The notes beneath the pieces were generated by a model. It saw nothing but the letters and a program-made list of their open reading frames with translations, was not told the DNA's origin and made no database searches. The position numbers and the translations under genes are program-made. This document shows, one piece after another, positions 44,614 to 52,059 of a DNA stretch of 64,000 bases (positions are counted from its first letter, which is position 1; each line of letters starts with the position of its first letter). Where the stretch lies: contig NZ_JAEQND010000020.1 of NCBI RefSeq assembly GCF_016722765.1, positions 18,736 to 82,735 on the forward strand, read 5' to 3'. This stretch comes from Ramlibacter alkalitolerans (lineage in GTDB: Bacteria; Pseudomonadota; Gammaproteobacteria; Burkholderiales; Burkholderiaceae_C).

Positions 44614-45415
44614 GGGAAAATCCTTGTTCAAACTGACCAGCCTGAACCTCAATGGCATCCGCTCGGCGGCCAGCAAGGGGGTCGAGGCGTGGCTTGCACA
44701 GACCAGCCCGGATTGTATTTGCGTGCAGGAGGTCAAGGCGCAGGCGCCGGACGTGCAGGGCCGGTACGACGCGCTCGCCGGCCTCAAGGGCCACTTCCAC
44801 TTCGCGCAGAAGAAGGGCTATTCCGGCGTCGGCGCCTTCAGCCGGCACGAGCCGAGCGACGTGATCGTCGGTTTCGGCTGCGAGGAATTCGACGCCGAGG
44901 GCCGCTACGTGGAGCTGCGCTTCGACACGCCGCAGCGCAAGCTGTCGATCATCAGCTGCTACTTCCCTTCGGGCTCCTCCGGCGAGGAGCGCCAGCAGGC
45001 CAAGTTCCGCTTCCTCGACGTGTTCGATCCGCACCTGGCGGCCCTCAAGCAGCAGCGCGAATTCGTCCTGTGCGGCGACGTCAACATCGCGCACCAGGAA
45101 AAGGACCTGAAGAACTGGAAGGGCAACCGCAAGAACAGCGGCTTCCTGCCGGAGGAGCGGGCCTGGATGACGAAGCTGCTGTCCGAGACCGGCCTGGTGG
45201 ACGTCTACCGCCACCTGCAGCCGGACACCACGGAGGACTGCTACACGTGGTGGAGCAATCGCGGCCAGGCGTATGCGAAGAACGTGGGGTGGCGGCTGGA
45301 CTACCAGGTCGCGACCGCCGGCGTGGCGCAGACCGCGCGGGCGGCTTCGATCTACAAGGCGGCGCGCTTCAGCGATCACGCGCCGCTGACGGTGCACTAC
45401 GAACTGGCGCTCTGA
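44612..45415 (+). CDS. xth: Exodeoxyribonuclease III
   Basis: AP endonuclease / 3'-5' exonuclease of base excision repair, 267 residues. Metal and catalytic residues are visible: E40 (CVQEVKAQ), D156 and N158 (CGDVNIAH), and D255-H256 (FSDHAPLTVHY). Start ATG 44612; TTG 44624 would give the more usual LFKLTSLNLNG N-terminus. Divergent from pyrE with overlapping start codons. Confidence 0.96.
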   Translation: MGKSLFKLTSLNLNGIRSAASKGVEAWLAQTSPDCICVQEVKAQAPDVQGRYDALAGLKGHFHFAQKKGYSGVGAFSRHEPSDVIVGFGCEEFDAEGRYVELRFDTPQRKLSIISCYFPSGSSGEERQQAKFRFLDVFDPHLAALKQQREFVLCGDVNIAHQEKDLKNWKGNRKNSGFLPEERAWMTKLLSETGLVDVYRHLQPDTTEDCYTWWSNRGQAYAKNVGWRLDYQVATAGVAQTARAASIYKAARFSDHAPLTVHYELAL

Positions 45416-45419
45416 GCGC

Positions 45420-45785
45420 TCAGTAGCCGTAATAGCCGTAGCCCGGGTTGTAGTAGGTCGCGGGCGGCGGGTAGTACACCGCCGGCGGCGGCGGGGTGTA
45501 GCTGTACGCGTTGGACGCCTGCCCCACCAGGGCGCCCGCGAGCGCCCCCAGCACCAGCGCGCCGACGACGTCGCCGTCATCGCGGCGATCGCGGTACGCC
45601 GGCCCGTAGTAGCGCGGGGCGACATAGCGGTTGTTCTGCGCCCAGTGGCCCCTGGCCGGCTCGGCGCGCTGGTGCTGCCAGGCCTGGCGCGCGGCGTGGT
45701 CACGGTGGTTGTCCCGGGCGAAAGCGGACACCGAGCCGAGGCCCAGGGTGGCGGCGACGGCGACGGCAACGAATCTGGTCTTCAT
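45420..45785 (-). CDS. Small secreted Tyr/Pro-rich protein with glycine-zipper segment
   Basis: 121 residues. Clear Sec signal peptide (VAVAATLGLGSVSAFA). The mature part is His/Arg-rich, then has a glycine/alanine zipper VVGALVLGALAGALVGQ (about 74-90), then a Pro/Tyr tail ending YYNPGYGYYGY. Resembles small outer-envelope proteins of Burkholderiales of unknown role. AAGGAGCAGTCC precedes the ATG. Converges with xth, 4 bp apart. Confidence 0.75.
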   Translation of the reverse strand: MKTRFVAVAVAATLGLGSVSAFARDNHRDHAARQAWQHQRAEPARGHWAQNNRYVAPRYYGPAYRDRRDDGDVVGALVLGALAGALVGQASNAYSYTPPPPAVYYPPPATYYNPGYGYYGY

Positions 45786-45910
45786 GGACTGCTCCTTCTT
45801 GGTAGGGAGCAGGTCGGTGCGCATCGGGCCCGGACAAGGAGGGGACAGGCAAAGCTGCCGTAGACCTCGTAACGGAACGCAAAGGGACGAGCCACGGCGC
45901 CCGCCGCGAA

Positions 45911-46099
45911 CTACACCCAGCGCGGGACGGCTTCGGCGGTGTCGCCGATGTCGACCAGGCAAGCCACGACTTCATGGCCCGGCCCGCGCAGGCGCTGCAA
46001 CTCCGCATCGATGAACGCTTTGACCAGGTCCGGGCTGAGGCCGGGAACCGCGACGCCGGCCGCGGCGGGATCGAGTCCGAGGGCAAGGACGGCGGCCAT
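45911..46099 (-). CDS. Small hypothetical protein coupled to AraC regulator
   Basis: 62 residues, beginning MAAVLALGLDPAAAG and ending DIGDTAEAVPRWV. I do not recognise a family. It is supported by the exact TGATG junction with the regulator gene and by a compact alpha/beta-looking composition (LSPDLVKAFIDAELQRLRG is a plausible amphipathic helix). It could be a small accessory or anti-regulator, or a chance extension. Confidence 0.45.
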   Translation of the reverse strand: MAAVLALGLDPAAAGVAVPGLSPDLVKAFIDAELQRLRGPGHEVVACLVDIGDTAEAVPRWV

Positions 46100-47154
46100 C
46101 AGGGAGTTTCGTCGCTGTCGCCGGGTGACGCTGCCGCGCGCCGGTAGCTGCCCGGGCTCACCCCGGTCCACTTCTTGAAGGCGCGATGGAAGGCGCTGGG
46201 CTCCTGGAAGCCGACGCGCTCGGCCACTTCGGCGATCGCGAGGCTGGGCCCCGACAGCAGTTCGATGGCGATGTCGCGGCGCAGGTCGTCCTTCAGGCGC
46301 TGGTACTTCAGTCCCTCGGCGTGCAGGCGGCGCTGCACCGTGGTGTTCGACATGTGCAGCACGCGCGCCAGGGTGTCGAGTTCGGGCCAGTCCTGCGGGG
46401 CCTGCGCGCGCAGGCGGTGCCGGATCTGGATGCTGAGGCTGGCATCGTTGCGGTACTTCACCAGGAGGTTGGCGGGCGCCTCGCGCAGGAAGGGCACCAG
46501 GCTCGCTTCCGTCTCCACCACCTTCAGGCCCAGCAGGTTGGCATCGATGCGCACCTGCGTGATGGGAGCATCGAAGCTCGCCGTCTCGCAAAAACGCGTG
46601 CGGTAGTCCGCGGTGTCCTCGGGTTCGGCGCAGCGGAAGCGCGCCTCCAGCAGCGGGATGCGCCGGCGCACCAGCCAGCACGCGAGGCCGTGAACGAGCA
46701 TCAGCCACGTCGCGTAGGTGAACATGCGGTTCGGCGCGGCGCCGCGGTCATGCACCACGATCCAGGCGTCGTCGCCTTCGCAGCGCAGCTCGCCGTGCAG
46801 GTCGTCCAGCACCACGCGCAGGAAGGTGAACATGCGCTGCAGCGCATGGCCCAGCGTGTGGCAGCTCAGGGCGGCGTGGCACAGCAGTCGGAAACTGCCG
46901 CGGCGCATCGGGTGCGTGTCCATGCCGAAGAACTCGTCGTCCATCGCGTCCGCCAGCACGGACCACAGGCACGCATACGTGGCCGCGGGAACGCGGGCCC
47001 GCCTGGCCTCCAGCAGCGCGGGCTCGATGCCGGCCTGCTGCACGAGGGCGGGCAGGTCCAGGCCCCGCTCGGCCGCGACGAGGACGGCCTCGCGCACCAG
47101 GCCCACGGAGATCGTTCCCTTGTCAAGCCCCTCGGTCATGGGTACGGCGTTCAT
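46099..47154 (-). CDS. AraC-family transcriptional regulator
   Basis: 351 residues. The N-terminal ligand domain is of the Arabinose_bd type (QAGIEPALLEARRARVPAATY, in pieces near 45-65), as in OruR/ArgR-like regulators. The C-terminal double helix-turn-helix includes LARVLHMSNTTVQRRLHAEG and IAEVAERVGFQEPSAFHRAFKKWTG. ATG 47154 or 47139 are both plausible. Divergent from the acyl-CoA dehydrogenase operon over 196 bp, so it is the likely regulator of that operon. Confidence 0.9.
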   Translation of the reverse strand: MNAVPMTEGLDKGTISVGLVREAVLVAAERGLDLPALVQQAGIEPALLEARRARVPAATYACLWSVLADAMDDEFFGMDTHPMRRGSFRLLCHAALSCHTLGHALQRMFTFLRVVLDDLHGELRCEGDDAWIVVHDRGAAPNRMFTYATWLMLVHGLACWLVRRRIPLLEARFRCAEPEDTADYRTRFCETASFDAPITQVRIDANLLGLKVVETEASLVPFLREAPANLLVKYRNDASLSIQIRHRLRAQAPQDWPELDTLARVLHMSNTTVQRRLHAEGLKYQRLKDDLRRDIAIELLSGPSLAIAEVAERVGFQEPSAFHRAFKKWTGVSPGSYRRAAASPGDSDETP

Positions 47155-47196
47155 GCAGGTGTCCAAATCCGTCGCGACGAATGAAGCGAGCGGGCA

Positions 47197-47225
47197 TTGG
47201 CCGCCCTGCGGGCACTCCCTAGGAT
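47197..47225 (+). promoter_or_regulatory. Candidate sigma70 promoter for the acyl-CoA dehydrogenase operon
   Basis: TTGGCC, a 17-bp spacer and TAGGAT, each matching four of six consensus bases, lie about 125 bp before the acyl-CoA dehydrogenase start in the divergent region with the AraC gene. Confidence 0.35.
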
Positions 47226-47350
47226 CATCCCCATTGCGCCATGACGCCGCTCGTCGCGGACTCCATTTTCCGGGATACGGCAGCCGGCTGGAAGTCCGCG
47301 CCTGCATCGTCACCGGCGCTGCCCGATCCACGATCGCCCCGGAGCACGCC

Positions 47351-48487
47351 ATGATCCCCACCCCCGAACAGCAGATGATCCGCGAGGCCATGCGCCAGTT
47401 CGCGCAGGAGCGCCTCGCGCCCAACGCGGCCCAGTGGGACCGCGAACACCGCTTCCCGAAGGAGGCGCTGCAGGAACTGGCCGGCCTGGGCGCGATGGGC
47501 ATGGTGGTGCCCGAGGAGTGGGGCGGCGCCGGGCTCGACTACGTCTCGCTCGTGCTCGCGATCGAGGAGATCGCGGCCGGCGACGGCGCCACCTCCACCA
47601 TCGTCAGCGTGCAGAACTCGCTGGCCTGCGGCATCACGCTGAAGTACGGCACGCCGGCGCAGAAGGATCGCTACCTGCGCCGGTTGGCGAGCGGCGAGTG
47701 GCTCGGGTGCTTCTGCCTGACCGAGCCGCAGGCCGGCTCGGATGCCTCCGCCCTGCGCTGCCGCGCCGTGCGCGAGGGCGACCACTGGGTGCTCAATGGC
47801 ACCAAGCAGTTCATCACCAGCGGCAAGCATGCGCAGGTGGCGCTGGTGTTCGCCGTCACCGACAAGGAGGCCGGCAAGAAGGGCATCTCCTGCTTCCTGG
47901 TCCCGACCAGCACGCCGGGCTACGTCGTCGCGCGGCTGGAAGACAAGATGGGCCAGCATGCCTCGGACACGGCGACCATCGTGCTGGAAGACTGCCGCAT
48001 CCCGGCCGACCACCTGCTCGGGCGCGAGGGCGACGGCTACAAGATCGCGCTGTCGAACCTGGAGGCGGGCCGCATCGGCATCGCCGCGCAATCCGTCGGC
48101 ATGGCGCGCGCGGCCCTCGACGCGGCGACCCACTACGCGAAGGAGCGCATCGCCTTCGGCGTGCCGATCATCGAGCACCAGGCGGTGGCGTTCCGGCTGG
48201 CCGACATGGCCACCCAGGTCGAGGCGGCGCGGCAGCTGACGCTGCATGCGGCCACGCTCAAGGATGCCGGCGAGCCCTGCCTGAAGGAAGCTTCGATGGC
48301 GAAGCTGTTCTCATCGACGATGGCCGAGCGCGTGTGCTCGGATGCCATCCAGGTCCACGGAGGCTACGGCTACGTGAGCGACTTCCCGGTGGAGCGCATC
48401 TACCGCGACGTGCGCGTGAGCCAGATCTACGAAGGTGCGTCCGACATCCAGCGGCTCGTGATCGCGCGCGCCGTGGCGCAGGGCTGA
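47351..48487 (+). CDS. Acyl-CoA dehydrogenase
   Basis: 378-residue flavoprotein that introduces the 2,3-double bond in acyl-CoA, passing electrons to ETF. CFCLTEPQAGSDAS is the FAD/substrate signature, ITSGKHAQ follows it, and the catalytic Glu is E361 in QIYEGASDIQRL, the short-chain/butyryl-type position. GGAG stands six bases before the ATG. First gene of a three-gene unit with a CoA-transferase and a thiolase, suggesting short-chain or branched acid breakdown. Confidence 0.94.
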   Translation: MIPTPEQQMIREAMRQFAQERLAPNAAQWDREHRFPKEALQELAGLGAMGMVVPEEWGGAGLDYVSLVLAIEEIAAGDGATSTIVSVQNSLACGITLKYGTPAQKDRYLRRLASGEWLGCFCLTEPQAGSDASALRCRAVREGDHWVLNGTKQFITSGKHAQVALVFAVTDKEAGKKGISCFLVPTSTPGYVVARLEDKMGQHASDTATIVLEDCRIPADHLLGREGDGYKIALSNLEAGRIGIAAQSVGMARAALDAATHYAKERIAFGVPIIEHQAVAFRLADMATQVEAARQLTLHAATLKDAGEPCLKEASMAKLFSSTMAERVCSDAIQVHGGYGYVSDFPVERIYRDVRVSQIYEGASDIQRLVIARAVAQG

Positions 48488-48530
48488 GAAGCCCGCGCCG
48501 CCGACGAGAGAGAGAACACAGGAGGAAGCC

Positions 48531-49826
48531 ATGTCGATCCAGGAGCAATACCGCCAGAAGCGCCGCGCGGCGCACGACGCGGTGAACGAGGTGCAGGACA
48601 ACGACGTCATCGTCGTGCCGACCGGCGTGGGCGAGCCGCCTGCGCTGCTGAAGGCGCTGTCGGAGCGGCGACGCGAATTCCAGGGCGTGTGCGTGGCGCA
48701 GATCCTGCCGATCGGCCGCTACGGCTACTTCGACCCCGAGACCGTGCACAACGTGCGGCACATGGCCTACTTCCTGGGCGGCGCCTCGCGTGCCGGGGCC
48801 CAGCAGGGCTGGATCGAAACGCTGGCGGCCAACTTCTCGGAGCTGCCCGAGCTGATCCGCCGCGGCCTCACGCCGGCCGACGTGGTGTTCAGCCTCGCCT
48901 CGCCGATGGACGAACACGGCTACTTCTCGCTCAGCCTCGGCACCGACTACACCATGGCCGCCGTCGAGCGCGCGCGCGCCGTGGTGCTGGAGGTGAATCC
49001 GAACGTGCCGTTCGCCCACGGCAACTGCCACGTGCACATCTCGCAGGTGGCCGCGCTGATCGAAAGCGAGGCGCCGCTGGCGGAAGTGGGCCTGCCGACC
49101 ATCGGCCCCGTGCAGGAGGCGATCGGCCGCTACGTCGCCGACATGATCGAGGACGGCTCGACCCTGCAGATCGGCTACGGCGGCATCCCCGACGCCGTGG
49201 TGATGCAGCTGAAGGAAAAGCGCGAACTGGGCGTGCACACCGAGATGATGGGCGACGGCCTGCTGTCGCTGATCGAATGCGGCGCCGTCACGAACCGGGC
49301 CAAGACCTACCTGCCCGGGAAGGCGATCGCCACCTTCGCGCTCGGCTCGGCCAAGCTGTACCGCTCCATGCACCGCAACCCGGGCTTCGAGATGCACCCG
49401 GTCGACTTCACCAACGACCCCTGGCTGGCGGCACGCAACGACAAGCTCATCTCGGTCAACGCCACGCTGCAGATCGACCTGTTCGGGCAGTGCGGCTCGG
49501 AGTCCCTCGGCCCGGTGCCTTACTCCGGCACCGGCGGCCAGACCGACTTCGTGCGGGCCGCCAACCGGTCCGCCGGCGGCAAGTCCTTCATCGTGCTGCC
49601 CTCCACCGCCAAGGAAGGCCGCATCTCGCGCATCGTCGCCACGCTGGAGCCGGGCACGCTGGTGACCACCAGCAAGAACGACGTCAACTACGTCGTCACC
49701 GAATACGGCGTCGCGCAGTTGCGCGGCAAGACGATGCGCGAGCGCGCCCTCGCACTGATCGCCATCGCCCACCCGGACTTCCGCGGCGAACTGCAGCAAC
49801 AGGCGGCGCGGCTCAAGCTCCTGTAG
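48531..49826 (+). CDS. Acetyl-CoA hydrolase/transferase family protein (4-hydroxybutyrate CoA-transferase-like)
   Basis: 431-residue CoA-transferase. Typical family blocks are LQIGYGGIPDAVVMQL, HTEMMGDGLLSLIECG (with the Glu expected to carry CoA), PYSGTGGQTDFVRAA and VVTEYGVAQLRGK. It would activate a short acid by taking CoA from acetyl- or another acyl-CoA. AGGAGGAAG precedes the ATG. Placed between an acyl-CoA dehydrogenase and a thiolase, it probably starts the pathway. Confidence 0.93.
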   Translation: MSIQEQYRQKRRAAHDAVNEVQDNDVIVVPTGVGEPPALLKALSERRREFQGVCVAQILPIGRYGYFDPETVHNVRHMAYFLGGASRAGAQQGWIETLAANFSELPELIRRGLTPADVVFSLASPMDEHGYFSLSLGTDYTMAAVERARAVVLEVNPNVPFAHGNCHVHISQVAALIESEAPLAEVGLPTIGPVQEAIGRYVADMIEDGSTLQIGYGGIPDAVVMQLKEKRELGVHTEMMGDGLLSLIECGAVTNRAKTYLPGKAIATFALGSAKLYRSMHRNPGFEMHPVDFTNDPWLAARNDKLISVNATLQIDLFGQCGSESLGPVPYSGTGGQTDFVRAANRSAGGKSFIVLPSTAKEGRISRIVATLEPGTLVTTSKNDVNYVVTEYGVAQLRGKTMRERALALIAIAHPDFRGELQQQAARLKLL

Positions 49827-49886
49827 ACCGCCTTCCCTCCCGATCGCAACCTTTCGCGCCGGCAGCACCGGCGCGCGGAGATCCTC

Positions 49887-51095
49887 ATGCCCCGTTCCAG
49901 CACCCGTCACGACCCGGTCGTCATCGTCGGCGCCGCGCGCACCCCGCTCGCCGCTTTCCAGGGGGAGTTCGCTTCCCTGACTGCCCCGCAACTCGGCGCG
50001 CATGCCATTCGCGCGGCGGTCGAGCGGGCCCGGCTCGCACCCTCCGAGGTCGACGAGCTGCTGCTCGGATGCGTGCTGCAGGCCGGGCTGGGGCAGGCGC
50101 CGGCGCGCCAGGCCGCACTGGGCGCCGGGCTGCCGCTGTCCACCGGCTGCGCCACCGTCAGCAAGGTGTGCGGCTCCGGGATGAAGGCCACGATGCTGGC
50201 GCACGACCTGCTGCTGGCGGGCAGCCAGCGCGTGGTGGTCGCGGGCGGCATGGAGAGCATGAGCCAGGCGCCCTACCTGCTGCCCAAGGCCCGCGCCGGC
50301 CAGCGCCTGGGCCACGGCCAGATGCTCGATCACATGTTCTTCGACGGCCTGGAAGACCGCTACGGCGAGGCCACCAACGGTCGCCTGATGGGCACCTTCG
50401 CCGAGGACTGCGCGCGCCATTTCGGCTTCACGCGCGAGCAGCAGGATGCCTTCGCCACCACCTCCACGCTGCGGGCCCAGCAGGCCGCGCGCGACCGCCT
50501 GTTCGACTGGGAGATCGCGCCGGTGCCGGTGGCGGCGCGCGGCGGCGAGCGCCTCGTGGCGCAGGACGAGGCGCCGCTGAAGGTGCAGCTCGAGAAGATC
50601 GCCGGGCTCAAGCCCGCCTTCGCGAAGGACGGCACCGTGACTGCCGCCAATTCGAGTTCGATCTCCGACGGCGCGGCCGCCCTGGTGCTGATGCGCGAGT
50701 CCACCGCGCGCGAACTGGGCGTGGCCCCGCTGGCGGTGGTCCTGGGCCATGCGACGCACGCGCAGGAGCCGCGCTGGTTCACGACGGCACCGGTCGGTGC
50801 CGTGCACAAGCTGCTGGGCAAGGTCGGCTGGGAAGTCGCCGACGTCGACCTGTGGGAGGTGAACGAGGCCTTCGCCGTCGTCACCATGACGGCGATGCGG
50901 GAGCTGTCGCTGTCGCACGAGCGCGTGAACGTCCATGGCGGGGCCTGTGCGCTCGGGCATCCGATCGGCGCCTCGGGCGCGCGCATCCTCGTGACCTTGC
51001 TCGCGGCCTTGCGCCAGCGCGGCCTGCAGCGCGGCGTGGCGACGCTGTGCATCGGCGGTGGAGAGGCCACCGCGCTGGCGATCGAACTGGCCTGA
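49887..51095 (+). CDS. Acetyl-CoA C-acyltransferase (thiolase)
   Basis: 402-residue thiolase. The nucleophile is C95 (VCGSGM), with H358 (ALGHPIGASG) and C388 (TLCIGGGEA) completing the site; the pattern is closer to acetoacetyl-CoA thiolases. The 60-bp gap from the CoA-transferase contains no terminator. No hydratase or 3-hydroxyacyl-CoA dehydrogenase is adjacent, so those steps are supplied elsewhere or the operon ends a different route. Confidence 0.95.
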   Translation: MPRSSTRHDPVVIVGAARTPLAAFQGEFASLTAPQLGAHAIRAAVERARLAPSEVDELLLGCVLQAGLGQAPARQAALGAGLPLSTGCATVSKVCGSGMKATMLAHDLLLAGSQRVVVAGGMESMSQAPYLLPKARAGQRLGHGQMLDHMFFDGLEDRYGEATNGRLMGTFAEDCARHFGFTREQQDAFATTSTLRAQQAARDRLFDWEIAPVPVAARGGERLVAQDEAPLKVQLEKIAGLKPAFAKDGTVTAANSSSISDGAAALVLMRESTARELGVAPLAVVLGHATHAQEPRWFTTAPVGAVHKLLGKVGWEVADVDLWEVNEAFAVVTMTAMRELSLSHERVNVHGGACALGHPIGASGARILVTLLAALRQRGLQRGVATLCIGGGEATALAIELA

Positions 51096-51143
51096 CGGCG
51101 CGTCTCCGGCGCGCGCCTGCAAGGACGGCACGCGCCGGGAGAA

Positions 51144-51992
51144 CTATGGCTCGCCGGCGAGCGCGTCGTCGACGTGGCAGGTGCTGCGCTTCATGCCGTC
51201 GCGCAGGGCCGCCGGCCGCTTGATGGTGCCGCTGCGGTCGTCGAACTCCGCCACCGCCAGGTCGAGGGCGCCGCGCCGTTCGTGCTCCTCCACGGGGAGC
51301 CAGGGCGCACCGAGCGCGGCCCACTGTGCGTCGGTCAGCTGCAGTTCGCCGGTCAGGAAGATCTGGCGGTCGGCCGGGCCGTCGGGAAACGACGCCTCGA
51401 GCACCAGCCCCCCATCCCCCACGCGGCACAGTCCGTGCGCCATGGCGGGGTCGAACACGAGCAGGTCGCCTGGCGCCAGCGCCAGTTGCACGCCGGCGTG
51501 CGGCATCACGAACTCCACATCCGCAGCGTCGAGCACGAGGATCCAGAACAGGCAGCGCGACCAGTGGCCGCGCACGTCGTTGTGGAAGCCGGCGCCGCGC
51601 GACGCGAGGTAGTCGATGCGCTTCTCGACGCTGCTGCGGCAGGCCTCGAGCTCGTCGCCCAGCACGCCGGTGCGCTGCAAGGCGGCGGCCAGGCGCGCGG
51701 CCAGGCCGGCTGCACCCGGTGCGTCGGCGGCCAACTCGGCCAGCGTCGTGTTCGCGTAGGTGACGTCCGAGAAGGCCTCGATCTCGACCCGCGCATAGCC
51801 CGTGGCAGCCAGGCGCGCGAGCGAGTCCGCATCGAGCAATCCGCCGCGCACGACGTGGACACGTTCATGGGGTGCGCGGGCGTCGAAGGCGTGGCCGGGC
51901 TCCTCGCTGCGGACGGCGAAGGCACGAAAGCGCGGCGGCACGGCACACGGGCGCGCGGCGATGACGCGATGGGCGGGAACGCAGCCAGGCAT
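51144..51992 (-). CDS. Putative Fe(II)/2-oxoglutarate-type oxygenase-like protein
   Basis: 282 residues, not confidently recognised. The segment GFHNDVRGHW gives H137-x-D139, and LALAPGDLLVFDPAMAHGL gives H186: the facial triad and the distal-strand PGD pattern of cupin-fold Fe/2OG enzymes. R190 follows, closer than the usual 2OG-binding arginine, so cofactor use is uncertain. It diverges from the TIR-domain gene with 67 bp between starts. Function unknown. Confidence 0.6.
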   Translation of the reverse strand: MPGCVPAHRVIAARPCAVPPRFRAFAVRSEEPGHAFDARAPHERVHVVRGGLLDADSLARLAATGYARVEIEAFSDVTYANTTLAELAADAPGAAGLAARLAAALQRTGVLGDELEACRSSVEKRIDYLASRGAGFHNDVRGHWSRCLFWILVLDAADVEFVMPHAGVQLALAPGDLLVFDPAMAHGLCRVGDGGLVLEASFPDGPADRQIFLTGELQLTDAQWAALGAPWLPVEEHERRGALDLAVAEFDDRSGTIKRPAALRDGMKRSTCHVDDALAGEP

Positions 51993-52059
51993 CGCAGCAT
52001 TGTCCCAGCGTACCTGGCTGGCCGTTCGATCTTCCGGGCCGTGGTGACAGAATGAACGG

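Noticed and set aside
45420..45500. Possible repeat in the Tyr/Pro-rich tail
   Set aside because: It is compositional bias of a small secreted protein, not a structured array.
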